This document shows positions 49,858 to 61,111 of a stretch of DNA of 64,000 nucleotides, in pieces. The DNA is from Acholoe squamosa (Eukaryota; Annelida; Polychaeta; Phyllodocida; Polynoidae). A model generated the notes under the pieces. That model searched no databases. It saw nothing but the letters and a program-made list of their open reading frames with translations, and was not told the origin of the DNA. Positions within the stretch are counted from its first letter, which is position 1. Each line of letters starts with the position of its first letter. Made by a program: the position numbers and the translations under genes. The DNA lies in the NCBI GenBank assembly GCA_949317995.1, contig OX439045.1:47387693-47451692 (forward strand), written 5' to 3'.

Positions 49858-51850
49858 ATGACTAGAGAAAAAGCCACACCCGGAGATAGAAGGGTTATAA
49901 CTGACTTGACATACCCAAATGACAGTTCAGTAAATGCATATATCTATAAGAACTGCATTATGGGTACCACACGTCAACACTCACTCCCTACAGTCGATGC
50001 ATTTGTTGAGGACCTGCTCGAGGTCGGTGTTGACTCATACATGGCTTCATTGGATATTAAGAGGGCCTATAAGAACCTGGTTTCCGACCCCGGTGAGTGG
50101 CCCCTGCTCTGCATGGTATGGCGAGGCTCATTTTATTGTGATACTAGTGTACCATTTGGAGCTAGGGCCTCGTCTTGCCACATGCAGAGGGTAGCCACTG
50201 CAATTGTTACAATTCTTGCCAATCAAGGAATAAGGGCAAAAATGTATTTAGACGATCTTATACTCATTGCAGACACCCTGGAGGAAGCCACTGACCACTT
50301 CAACCAGGCCCGCCAGTTACTCAAGTCACTGGGCCTACCTGAGGCAGAGGAGAAGGCCCATGCCCCCACTCGAGTCATTAACCCCTAGGTGCCCAAGCGC
50401 GCATTTAAGCACGGTTTTGGGCTTAAATGCATGTATATTGAATGGCATTTTCACCCAGAAACTTCTACTGGTCCAATCTTCAGTGTTAGACCCTCTTTGG
50501 AATGCTTATGACTTCCTAGTTAGGATACAACCATCCATTTGGCTCTATCTCTATTTTACCAGGCACAGGGAGTCAAAAACTGAAAATGAGCTGTCATTTC
50601 TTGTGATTCATCCAGGGAGCTAACATCTGACATGTTACCAAAATGATGATGGGTCATACACAAACAATTTCCCATACTCCCATTAGATTTTCCAACAACT
50701 GGTCATATCAATAATGATATGCCATGCAGTGTTACTAACACATTATGTTCCCTAATTGGCAGTACCCATGCAGGCAGAATTTGCTTTGCAAGTTCTCTAA
50801 GCTCTCAGGATTGTAGGGATTATGGCTATAATATATGATTATATAGCACAAGAGAGACCATATACTAGAAAATAACAACAAATGGAAGGTTTTGGTAACT
50901 ATGGTTACCAGACCTGACCAGAAATACCCTGCCCTTAACAGAAAGTCTTCAGCATTGTTCACTGGGTTATGAGTATTGGGAAAATGTACTGCAGAGCCCA
51001 TATCAGAGGAGAAGATCAAAGTAACACATGGTCTTATCAACAAGGTGATACAATTGTGAAATGATGTAAAAACTTCAAATAATTCTGGGCACAAAAAGGT
51101 TAAGTGGCTGGGCATCCAGATCGACTCTCACAACATGACATTATCAGTCCCGGAGGAGAAGCTCAAAAAGGTCCTAGGTAAGGTGAGCTTCACATTAACT
51201 AGATGCTCCATCCCCAAAAAGAGCCTTCAGAGCCTACTTGGCTCTCTCCTTCATGTGGTGAAGTGTGTCCGCCCCGCTCGCCTTTTTGTGGGGCGGATAC
51301 TCGACACACTCAGGTCCATGCAGGGTAAACACACTAACGTTAACAGTGAGAAGAAAAAGGATCTACGGTGGTTCTTAGAATTCTGTAGCACCTGGAATGG
51401 CACCTCACTAATCCCCATCACCACACATGATATGGAGATATATGTCGACGCATGTGGTTTGGGAATTGGGGGCCACAATGGCACACAATGTCATGCATAT
51501 GCCAAGCAGGTGTGCAGTGTGGAGGATCCTGTAGCCAATATTGCACACTTAGAAGCGGCAAATGTTATCGTCGCCCTCCATACATTTATCAATGACTCAC
51601 ATGTAGGCCAAAAGATATGAGTGCACTGCGACAATGAGGCAGCCATCTCTGTGTATTCTGGTGGTAAAGGAAAAGACCCCATTCTCCTTGACCTTGCTAG
51701 GGCGGCTTGGATTATCGAAGCCTCCTTCTCAATTAAGCTCACATATGTACATGTACCTGGGGTAAAAAATGATGTGGCGGACAGTCTGAGTCGTGCTCAT
51801 TTATCTGACTCCTATGCCACGGAGGCAGCCAATCATTGTATAAATCTTGA
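49858..51850 (+). pseudogene. Ngaro reverse transcriptase/RNase H, interrupted
   Basis: This would copy element RNA into DNA. The RT palm shows motif A (SLDIKRAY, Asp at residue 66), motif B (VPFGARASS), the catalytic YLDD (residues 130-133) and a LGLPEAEEK segment. At 50378-50381 the frame hits a TTAA where a 718-bp element is inserted, which adds a stop at 50386. The frame resumes at 51104 with a WLG motif, in register if the insert and one TTAA are ignored. RNase H follows with IYVDACGLG, HLEAANV, HCDNEAA and NDVADSLSR, holding the four acidic residues. A TGA at 51618-51620 breaks it. It overlaps the recombinase frame at its end. Confidence 0.85.
50382..51099. mobile_element. TTAA-flanked MITE, copy 2, inside the Ngaro RT
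   Basis: TTAA occurs at 50378-50381 and 51100-51103. The ends are CCCCTAGGTGCCC and GGGCACAAAAAGG. It is the inverse-orientation partner of 13860-14630 without the TA tract. It has no transposase, so it was mobilised by a piggyBac- or Kolobok-type enzyme from elsewhere. Confidence 0.9.
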
Positions 51851-52877
51851 ACTTGATCATGCACAGCCCTGCCTCTACATATTCCATAATATGTCCCCAT
51901 TCATACCCTCCAGCTCAGGGATACCAATTGCTCCAGCGCAAGGCAGCCCACAGGCAGAGGAAGGCAAGAGCACGCGGCACAGACTTGGCACGACGAGCAA
52001 CCACCAAGCAGTACCTCAAGTTAGCCCGCAGCATGAACTTTCCTCCGCTCACACCGCTGTACCAGGATATATGCAGGTGGGTGGAGCACTTGGTGGATTG
52101 TGGTCTGGGACCAGCAACCATAAAAAACAAGGTCAGTCACCTCTGCATGTACATAACACTGGTGGGGCGGCCCTGGCCCCGTTTACACATCATCGAGTCA
52201 CACGGGCACTCGACGCTCTTATGAAGGACAAAGCATTCAAACACAAGAAAAGCACTGCAATACCGGTAGAAATATTCAGACTGACCATCTTAGCCCTACC
52301 CAAGACCAAGGTGGGAAGGGCACTGAAAGCCGCGTACCTACTAATGTACCACGCGGCAATGCGGCAATCAGAGACCATGCCCCCCACAGTAGTAAGGTGG
52401 ACATCTACAAACCACCCCACGCGTGGCGACATACAGTTCACTCCAGAAGGCGCTACATTGACTATAAAATGGGCAAAAAATCTCCAGGGATACAACGAGC
52501 AGAAGGTGGTACAGATGGCGCCCATCTCAGACAAGTGCCTGTGTGTGGTCCAGGCCCTAAGGGACCACATCCAGGAATGCCCTACAGTAACTCAATCCCA
52601 ACCCCTGTTTGTGTTCCCCAACTCAATCAGGCCCATACCAGTGTCACATGCCAGGAGAATCTGGTACGCTACAAACAAAGAACTGGGCCTCCTCAAAGAA
52701 GGATATACCATGCATTCAATCCGCCGGGCAGCAGCCACTCAGGCTCACCTGGCAGGATGCTCTGAACTCGACATCCAGGCATATGGGGGTTGGGCATCCA
52801 ACGCCCATCGGGCATACATCAGAACTACCCGAGCCAAGGCAGTAAACCAGGCCATAGGGGCTGCACTATTGAGATGA
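51847..52877 (+). pseudogene. Ngaro tyrosine recombinase, frame-broken
   Basis: The recombinase integrates the circular DNA copy. The N-terminal core-binding part (YLKLARSMNF, YQDICRWVEHL, GPATIKNKVSHL) is in one frame up to about 52180. The catalytic part is in the next frame to the stop at 52877. It shows Arg I in MRQSE (52362-52364), the HSIR box (His 52713-52715, Arg 52722-52724) and the nucleophile Tyr in AYIR (52815-52817). The overlap of the start with RNase H is normal for these elements. The shift near 52180 inside the core domain is probably a mutation. Confidence 0.8.
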
Positions 52878-53001
52878 ACTCACAAAACATGGACTCATGA
52901 CTCACAACAAAGAGACAATATATTGTTATACATATTACCTTTACCATCCTCCATCCTACCTCCTTCCTCAATCCCTACATTACTTCATTGGCAGGTTTGG
53001 A

Positions 53002-53112
53002 CCGTTAACACTTAGTAATTTAGTTATGTAGGTTAATCTATCATTGTTTATTCTTTACTTATCATACCAATTTGTTATATAAAATCACTACTTTAATAAG
53101 GTTTGCATCAGT
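53002..53112 (+). repeat. Ngaro split direct repeat B1
   Basis: CCGTTAACACTTAGTAATT through GCATCAGTG, matching B2. B1 lacks about 45 bp, including the poly-G run, present in B2. Confidence 0.8.
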
Positions 53113-53325
53113 GGTCAGGTCGGACTGCTTCTGCAGCTCCGGCGGGTCACTGAGGCCCCCCCCCTGGAGGGAGACACACACATCACCCTCCTGCAGCTCT
53201 TTGCTGCCACCTACCACCCAACACACCAATTCATCCCCCACAAACCCCTGCCTTCCTCCCAGTCTGGGAGGTCGGCCATATTTCCACATACCTCCATATG
53301 ATCCACATCGTCCTTCCATTTTTCA
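53113..53325 (+). repeat. Ngaro split direct repeat A2
   Basis: Near-identical to A1 and directly abutting B1, as expected for the split-repeat layout. Confidence 0.85.
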
Positions 53326-53418
53326 CCCACCCACCCACACCTTTCTTTTAAATCATCATGTATATTAAAATTTTATGTTCATAAACATTTTATTGCGTAC
53401 AACACCTGTCGGGGTTCT

Positions 53419-53578
53419 CCGTTAACACTTAGTAATTAAGTTATGTAGGTTAATCTATCATTGTATATTCTTTACTTATCATACCAATTTGTTATATAAA
53501 ATCACTACTGTGATAAACTATTTTATTCACCCCACTCCTGCCTTCTCTTTCCGGGGGGGGGGGGGGTTCGCATCAGTG
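53419..53578 (+). repeat. Ngaro split direct repeat B2
   Basis: Starts CCGTTAACACTTAGTAATTA and ends TTCGCATCAGTG, with a poly-G run at about 53553-53566. This is the outer 3' edge of the element. Confidence 0.8.
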
Positions 53579-54653
53579 ACCTGTGTATTTGTGCTGTAAA
53601 AGAAGCTTATGCCCATTATTCAGGGTCTGTGATCGTCCAAATATGTAAGAAGACCTACAGAAAGTATTCTGATAGGTTTCAACACAAATACCCTATTGTA
53701 TTATTTAGCTGTGCCACCTAGTAGCTGTAAATAGCACAAAATCCCCATAATGTCACCTTTTCCCATGTTGTGTCTTATTTGATGAACATCTTTATTACCA
53801 GACTCCTGCAATGAGGGCAAATTGTATACAAAAAGGTGGATATTTTCTTAGTTGGAAAAAAACAATTGCCTTATGGTTTTATTAAGTTCACCAATCAGAA
53901 ACAGTGAATGCAATATCCTGCAAGAAACTGCAGAAACAAATGAAATGTGGGAAGACCACAGCAAAAGCACATACAAGGCCATCGACTTTGACACAGACCA
54001 AAACAACCTCTCCGACCATTGAAAGTTGATCCTAGCCACTCTCACGCTATATTACAAATGTCAAGTTTGCTTTTCAAGCTATGACACCTATTTAGATTCA
54101 AAATATAGTTAAATAGATAGACAGAGGTTTGCGATAATCTTTCTAAACTATCCGTTTCTTTATGAGTGGAAGTCAGGCAGTCTCACACGAGGCCTTAGGC
54201 TGAGTTTGCCACAAGTGAACTGGGAGTTTGCATAGATTTGAGTGAATCTCTATTTATCTCATGTGATTAATGGATATTTCCTACAAAATAACGATTTGAA
54301 GACTTGTTTCAGGGCTATTTTGATGATGTCACAGTGGGGAATGGGGCTTTACTATAGACAATATTGTTTTTCACATGAAATAAAACTGCTTCACTGTTGT
54401 CTGCACTTAAATTGACTAATGGAATTTACTTGAGTGGCAAGAAGACTTACAGTACTCACAGTTGTGGTATATTTAGGTCAACTTCCCGTCTTGAGAATGA
54501 CAAGTGGACTTACTTGAATAGAACAATCTAACCTACTTGAATGACAGGTATATCTACTTAAACTGACTTATATAACCTATACTTACTTGAATTGACTAAT
54601 TTAACCTACTTGAATGGCAGGTATGCCTACTTGAATTGACTGCTCTATGGTAC
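53579..54653. other. Intronic sequence, nothing recognised
   Basis: Short imperfect repeats of TACTTGAATTGACT / ACCTACTTGAATGGCAGGTAT occur at about 54505-54640. The small GTDC1 exon coding the ISEHYR-like segment was sought here and not found. Confidence 0.4.
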
Positions 54654-54935
54654 TTGTTGAGCTAGATAGAGGGCCCCAGTATGTGCACGCCAGTCCCAGC
54701 TAGCACAACTCGTGCAATTTATGTCATTCACACGTGAAAACCCATCTGATTTACATAAAAAAGACATCATTTGGATGAGTTGTGCTAGCAAGGGTGCCAC
54801 TTCTTGGCTGGCATGGTGACTTTCACACATCCTTCCACCTTAGCATTGAGAAGGTCAATGAGTTATCTGTGTGAGCTGCTATAGAAGGGTTCTATCAGAG
54901 GAATGTGTCTCTCAGGGTCCTCCTCTGTCTCACCA
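54654..54935 (-). pseudogene. GTDC1: GTDC1-like exon 1, with stop and transposon insertion
   Basis: It reads PLIEPFYSSSHR, stop, LIDLLNAKV, then VTMPAKKWH, an insertion, and WRAHTGALYLAQQ. Human has LIIEAFYGGSHKQLVDLL, TLPAKKWH and WRARTSALYFSQ. TAA at 54863-54865 replaces the family Gln (CAA). The GG of GGSH is SS. A 91-bp TIR element (54699-54789) sits between PAKKWH and WRAHT and adds a TAG and a frame change. The exon edges are TTACAG (acceptor-like, 54935) and CAACAA|GTACC (54654). No Met lies where the human start is, so the 5' end is uncertain. Confidence 0.8.
54699..54789. mobile_element. 91-bp MITE inserted in a coding exon
   Basis: The inverted ends are GCTAGCACAACTC (54699-54711 and 54777-54789), extending imperfectly to about 27 bp. 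On the minus strand TGGCAC (54794-54799) precedes it and TGGGAC (54693-54698) follows. These may be a 6-bp target duplication, set off by CCTT on one side. Confidence 0.8.
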
Positions 54936-57795
54936 CTGTAACACACAGAATGGGAAAACGGCACATAGGTTATATGATACATAATAATTATGGCCTAACA
55001 TGCAATAGAATCAATGCTTCGATGTGTTTCACAATCAGGCCTTGATATCAATATTAAAACACTTACAGGCTTTTGAGTGTGGCTGATGGTATTTTACATT
55101 TTAAGTATACATCCTACAGGTATCTCAAGATTCCCCCCTTGGCTTTGTATTTTCAAAGATTGGGGGTTTGCTCACATGTGGGTGCAGCCTACATGCAAGA
55201 CTTGATGGTGGGGGATCTACAAACACAGAATGAGGTTATCAGAAATAAAATGGCATTAATACAGGACATATCTTAAGTATGCTATTAGCTTTTCAATAAA
55301 AAAAAAATGTAACAAGAGATGTGTTGTGTACATCAGAGTTCAATTATTACCATACATCCTTTAAAAAATCACATTTCTCATAACAAAAGAATACTTTAAT
55401 TTAGAGATTTCTAGATGTGTACACATAGGGAAATCTCATTAAGTATACATTCTAATCTAAAGGATATGTATCTTTTTTTTCATAAGGCCATGCTGCTTAT
55501 CAATTGGTGCCCAAGTTATCCTGCATCCAAACAATAAGGCTACTCCTAGATAGGAATTTATCATCAATCTGACTGATATCACCTGAATTAGTACTATAGA
55601 ACCTACTTCTAAAGGGAGTAGCTGTACTGAAGAAATGATCAAAGACTGCAGTAGTTATCAAGGTGGGTAATGTGTACACTCATCAGGTGGTAGAGTCTAC
55701 CACTGGCTATGGAGGTATCTCCAGGACCATTGATTGTAGAGGTAGTGGAGTCTTATCAGCACCTGCGTTAGTTTTTTATGGTACAGGGACAGATGTTAGA
55801 ACCCAGCAGTTGCTAATAGCTATCTTCTTTATTTCCTTTGGTGGGGGGGCATCACTGAATGCTTATAATCTGCAATAACAAATATATAGTCTTCAGAACA
55901 CTCCATACCTGAGTAGGCTATAATTAGTATCGTGGTTACTACTATTGTGCAAGTAAGTAAGCGCTGTACTTGCAACATAGTGATCAAAGAACAAATGAAA
56001 CGTACCACCAAATACTTCACCAGCACTTGACAGCGAAGGATGGATTTAACATGGATGCATAGCTAAATCAACCTGGGAGTTGGCATGTAGAAACCTTCTG
56101 ACATTGACTTATTGGTCCCATTACTTACCATAACCTGATTTACTGGAATCATTGCCATCTGTGTGCGTTGAAAGCATTGAGCATTACAAGTAGGCATATT
56201 ATATTACCGTCAACCTTAACTAGATGGGCAGTTGCCTAACCAACTCCATGCCCCTGTGATAAATTTTGGCCCATTCCATTAGCTTGAAAGCCTCCTCTTC
56301 TGTCATAATACTCCATTCCAACTGATTCTGGATTTGGGTAGTATCCCAGAGGAATTCCCAGAGAGTCTTAGATAGATTTACCTTTGCTACTGTCGAATTG
56401 GGCAAGGCACTCAGAATCAGAAGGAAGGAGTGTGTTGATTGAATACTGCTGCTTATCTATGAAAAAGATAAAGTACACAACCATGAATATATACAACCTA
56501 CTGCTGTGGCTTGTATTGACACCTGTAACTGGTAACTATGCAACCTTACCCCTTTTACTTATTTGCATTTACTTGAGAATAATCTTTCAGCACTCAATAG
56601 CTCAACATATCCACACTGCCTATGCTTACATGAGACCAATACTTCAGATTCAAGACCCTGGCTTTTATATCGACCAATATGCAGACCAGCCACAGTATTT
56701 GGTACATCAAATTATGGATTGCAGTTTCATTGGATGCCAAATCAATATGAATCAGTGTGAATCACTATAATCCCAGACACACCTCTATTCAATGTAAATA
56801 TATCTGTCCTACTTGAACTGATTGGTTCCGGCTGAGGGTCATCTGTTCTCAGTGTCACACATGCTTTGTAAGAAATAACCAGAGAATGACATATAAACAC
56901 TGGTAGTTCCATTTAAATAGTGAAACACAAAACAAAGATGCAGGTGCTGAGTCCTAATACTCACAGGAGTATCTCTTCTAGTGGCATGTCATTTGCTTCT
57001 AGCTCCATGCGTCACTCCCAAACTTTTGGACTGTATCACCTATGTAGTTTCGGTATGAAACACAACTGCAACACAGGCAAGTTTTCACACAGGCTGCATT
57101 CAAGCACCATTACAGCCAAACAATACAATTCAATAATGTAATTTTGTCTCCCCTAAAGGGTAAAGTACTTGGGTCTCAATCCATGGTAACGAGGGAGTCA
57201 TTTCTCATGGATCCAACTGTCAACCTGGGTGACAGCTGGATCAGGGTGGGAATCAGGAGAGTATGGTGAATGTGGGTCTTTGAACTTTGGAATTTCAGCC
57301 AAGGGCACTTTATTCATATCACAAGAACAGTATGCTACTGTAATAAGAACCCCTCTCTTATTCTTATTATTTGGAGTCTTGTTTCAAACTAAAAGATAAG
57401 AACAATATAAATGATATAAAAGAGAATTCATATGGACTAACATTAGCATGCCATAAATCTTGACAACCTATTCATAAATCTCACTGTGCAGGGGGACAGA
57501 CTGGCCCCTTCCTTCCACCATAACATTCATGTGCAAATGAAATCCTTTTATAAGAAATGTCTTTGTTTCCCAAGGTGATGGGTGCAAAAATGATACCTCC
57601 AGGTGAACTGGTTGTCATGGTAACCTGAAGGCAGCAGTACCAGCTTCTTGTCTCAGATTACATTTGTGTGTATTGGAAAAGGGGGTCAATGATACATAAA
57701 ACTAGGGGTAAATGTATACTGTCAGGCTTGTCTCTCAATGTCTATGGATATTACTTTTTATACTTCTATGGTTAGGATATCAAGATTATGGTAAT
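54936..57795. other. Unrecognised sequence with scattered frames
   Basis: Frames at 55663-55878 (+), 56220-56405 (-) and 56384-56770 (+) have balanced composition but no family match or conserved motifs. About 56090-56160 resembles, weakly, part of the repeat at 18830-18900 and 28250-28340. Nothing else could be supported. Confidence 0.35.
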
Positions 57796-60614
57796 TAGAG
57801 TGGTCCTATTAGCGGACAGCACCTGATAGCGGACACCTCTATGTAAGAGGGTGATTAGATTGAATAGATATGATAGATTGAGCAGATAATGATGCCCGAT
57901 AGTTGAACACATATATTTACTATCATTCTAGTCCAAAATATTACAATACACAAATGACGAATATTTAGAAAATTGGAATTATCACAAAAGAGGGATTGAT
58001 AGGGCGCCTGACATCATGGCTGTTAGCAGCATAGCTAAGTCCTCTACGAAGTTTTGATTGGCATGAGAGCCCTATAGAAATAACAGATTTCAGGAAAATC
58101 AATGATAGTGTGTTGATTCTAACAATATACTACATGGGTGATCACATTTTCCATGATTCCAAAATTATGCATTATTGATGCAGTATGACATTACATGCAC
58201 TTTTTAACAAAGGGGCACCTAATAACTGACACCCTGTGAATATTAAGTAGTTTATGCATTAACCATAGCTATGACTGTTCAGTTGTTATCAAAAATTGTT
58301 TGCCTGTTATGTGAATACAGTTGTGCATTGAAATCGTGTCTATTCTTATGCCTATTTGAAGAAACTGCAGGGATGTGGTTATCTGACATTTAAGTTTGTA
58401 CCCTTTACCTGATTTATACTTAAGACATTACTGGAAATAATGTGCCAATGAGAGAGTTCATGATGCATTAATGTCATTCATGGAAGAATTTATGCATAAT
58501 AATGCATTCCTCACATAATATAGATTAGGCAAGTCCAGTGTTTGCTATTAGGTACATGTGTCTGCTAATGTATCCTACCTTAAAGTTGTCTTGCCAGCCA
58601 TTTGATAACTATCATGGCTATCCTATGTGCAATTATACGCTTGATTGACCTTCTATTCACAGAGCAATAATATTGAGAAATAGCCATTAACTGTCCACCT
58701 ATTGGGTCCTTTACTCTAGCCAAAGATCCAGCATGGATCAGGCTCCCCTGACATGAGATTGGCTAGCTGGTCCAACCCTACCAGCAATGACTGTGAGGCT
58801 GTCTCCTGATGTCTGCTCCTCTCTGACATCAGTGAATGCTGGTCAGCAGCTAATACTAGTAGTAGCGTTACTTGACAAACAGTCTAGTAAAAGCAGGACT
58901 TCCCATCAGAGAGGGGGGGGGGGCTTAGAGTAGTGACTGTAGCTGGAAACTGCTAAAACATTTCTTGAAAAGATACAGCATCTAGAAGAGGATGAATCAT
59001 CAACCAACAACCATTACTTTGCTGGGTGATCCACAAAGAAAACAGGCAGGAAAGTTGATATGGACTAAGAGTCCCCCATGTGGGTCCTGATATTATGAAC
59101 ATAAGAGAGGGCTTTATGCTTTGTCCCTTTCCCCACTGCAGAACGGGAGACAGAGTAGAACTTGAAAGCAATAGTAGTAGAGAAAGGGGCCTGCTCTGCT
59201 TGATAGGCCTTTCTCAAGAGCCAGTGGTCTGTATCTAAATGGACATATAACAAATGTAGGGTTCATATGTTTGCCCTGCATTAGAGCCCATCTAAACAAT
59301 AGCATGGATACTGTAGAAACACAGGTCAGTCCAACAGTAGCCGCATGGTAACTGGGACTGACGACCAGTTGGATGCAGGGATAGGGGAGGAGATGTATTG
59401 AGGGCTGGGCTGAGACATCAGGGGCTTAAAGGCTGGGCACAGATTTAAGGGGATCTATGGGATATGAGCAGCAAGGATTCATGGGGGGGGGGTGGAGTGG
59501 GTGGGCTTAGAGCCAAGGTTACTGTCCACTATGGTGAACTGTAGTCTGTGCAGTAGGACAAGAAAATAAATGGGTCTGAAGGTTTGTCAGTGACAAAACA
59601 ATGACTGCAGCATCAATGTCTTGGTATCCAAACTGCATCACTTTGTCCCGTTTTACAGACAGCCTGGGGATGTGTCACTAACCTAGAACTGTCTGTCAGA
59701 CCATTGAGAATAGCTGATGAGTAGCTGAGATATTGGTTGCTCCTTCATAGGGGAAAAAACCTATATGAGGGTTGTATAGGAAATGCTTTTGGTCTATGTG
59801 GAACATCATAATGACATAAAGACAGTCATATCTATGATTAATGCATAAACTACTTAATATTCACAGGGTGTCTGTTATTAGGTCCCCCTTTAATAAAAAG
59901 TGCATGTAATGTCATACTGCATCAATAATGCATAAAGATATTTTGGAATTGTGGAAAATGTAATCACCCATGTAGTATATTGTTAGAATCAACACACTAT
60001 CGTTGATGTTCCTAAAATCTATCATTTCCCTCATGTCAATCAAAACTATGCTGCTAATAGCCATGATCTCAGGCACCCTATCAATCCCTCTCTTGTGATA
60101 ATTCCAATTTTCTAAATATTTGTCTTTCCTGAATTGTAATATTTTGGACCAGAATGATAGTAAATATATGTGTTCAACTATCGGGCATCATTATCTGCTC
60201 AATCTATTATATTGTAGAGGCATATAGTTATCTTATTACCAACTGGTGTTGCCTGGCGTGGCGGGTGAGTCCTGTCACTGGATGTTCCTGGGGATTTATG
60301 GGACATCTAGCAACAAACCATGTGGCACCTATATAAAGCCCCGAGCTCAGCCGCTACATCAGAGGCCATGTAGGCCTCCATACAGAGTATATGTTGTAAT
60401 ACGCTTCCCTGGATATTCCCACCTATCGGGTAGCCGTAAAGTGTAGGACCCTAAATAAACCTTTGGCATACACTTGGATTATTGTCTTCGTGTTTCTTTC
60501 GAATAGCAAGATTAGAACCACTTAACTGATAACAATATCTATTCAATCTAATCACCCTCTTACATAGAGGTGTCCGCTATCAGGTGCTGTCCACTAATAG
60601 GACCCGTTACTCTA
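57796..60614. mobile_element. 2.8-kb element with arms of about 480 bp
   Basis: The left arm 57796-58275 and right arm 59838-60614 are inverted copies. The outer ends read TAGAGTGGTCCTATTAG and its inverse, and an inner match is GCATTATTGATGCAGTATGACA. The right arm is longer only because a 322-bp LTR is inserted in it. The centre (58276-59837) has short unrecognised frames and no transposase. The superfamily is unknown; TA or a longer target duplication cannot be decided. Confidence 0.75.
60213..60534 (+). mobile_element. Solo LTR, 322 bp
   Basis: It begins TGTAGAGG and ends TAACA, flanked by ATAT at 60209-60212 and 60535-60538. It holds a TATA box (ATATAAAGCC, 60331) and a poly-A signal (AATAAA, 60454-60459) in the right order. 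The intact left arm gives the empty site. Confidence 0.85.
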
Positions 60615-61111
60615 GTATTTGTGGATCTTTAGGCTGTAGTTTCTCCATGGTTCCATGGTATAGCGTCTACTATATGCATTAGCCTAGCTGTCGCATATAC
60701 ATATACCTTCCATGGATAACCTTATATCATCAAGGATCGAAGTCTTTAGTGCTTCCCCTGATTTCAGTGATTCTAAGTATCCAAAGACCTAAGCAATCAT
60801 ATACTAAATCTATTTCAGGATTCGTTTCTTTTGCTTTAATCCCTGTAACAATGTAAAAACTATTGAGATATGTGAAGATATATATATTTTATATTGGACC
60901 AGTAATATCATCAATTGAGTAACATTGGGGTGGTCATCGTTGAAAATGACCTTGTAAAGTAAATAGTTGATCATAATGTATGGATAGTGTGATAGTATAG
61001 TCCGTCTTGTACATGTGTAATTTGCTCCATCCATACATATCAGTTCTGACGCTTGGGCTCTGAGCTAACCTTATATTAGTGATAAATGGCTGATAACAGG
61101 GCTGTGCTTAA
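60615..61111. other. No recognised feature
   Basis: AT-rich spacer between the long-TIR element and the TTAA MITE. Confidence 0.4.

Larger units (their letters stand above)
48013..53578 (+). mobile_element. Ngaro-type tyrosine-recombinase retrotransposon, inactivated
   Basis: The ends form the A1-[genes]-B1-A2-B2 split direct repeats typical of Ngaro. A1 is 48013-48222, B1 is 53002-53112, A2 is 53113-53325 and B2 is 53419-53578. Gene order is gag-like, reverse transcriptase/RNase H, tyrosine recombinase, with no methylase domain seen, which favours Ngaro over DIRS and PAT. No target duplication is evident, as expected for recombinase-mediated insertion. The element is dead through frameshifts in gag, a TTAA-element insertion in RT, a TGA in RNase H and a frame break in the recombinase. 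Without the 718-bp insert it is about 4.85 kb. It lies in the first large intron of the GTDC1-like gene, opposite in strand. Confidence 0.85.
33604..54935 (-). pseudogene. GTDC1: GTDC1-like (QTMAN) gene, decayed intron-containing copy
   Basis: GTDC1/QTMAN is a GT4-fold glycosyltransferase that mannosylates queuosine in tRNA. Eight minus-strand blocks match the family in N-to-C order: EPFY/SH, PAKKWH and WRAHTGALY (exon 1); YFHENQLVYPV and [25 protein letters not shown] and FPIRFP; DKDPDTFFQVL and [56 protein letters not shown]-stop. Most have consensus splice sites and compatible phases, so it is not a retrocopy. Damage: TAA at 54863-54865, TGA at 45378-45380, a TIR element inside exon 1, an altered GGSH motif (SSSH), no start codon at the expected place, and a disrupted EX7E motif. 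Exons for ISEHYR-like, HIVWPHR-like and pre-GYL segments were not found. Its introns hold most of the repeats from 35 to 54.6 kb. A rare functional allele with assembly errors is less likely. Confidence 0.8.

Noticed and set aside
55663..56770. Several frames of 60-128 residues considered as host exons
   Set aside because: No family match, no consistent splice pattern and overlap between strands; left as unrecognised.
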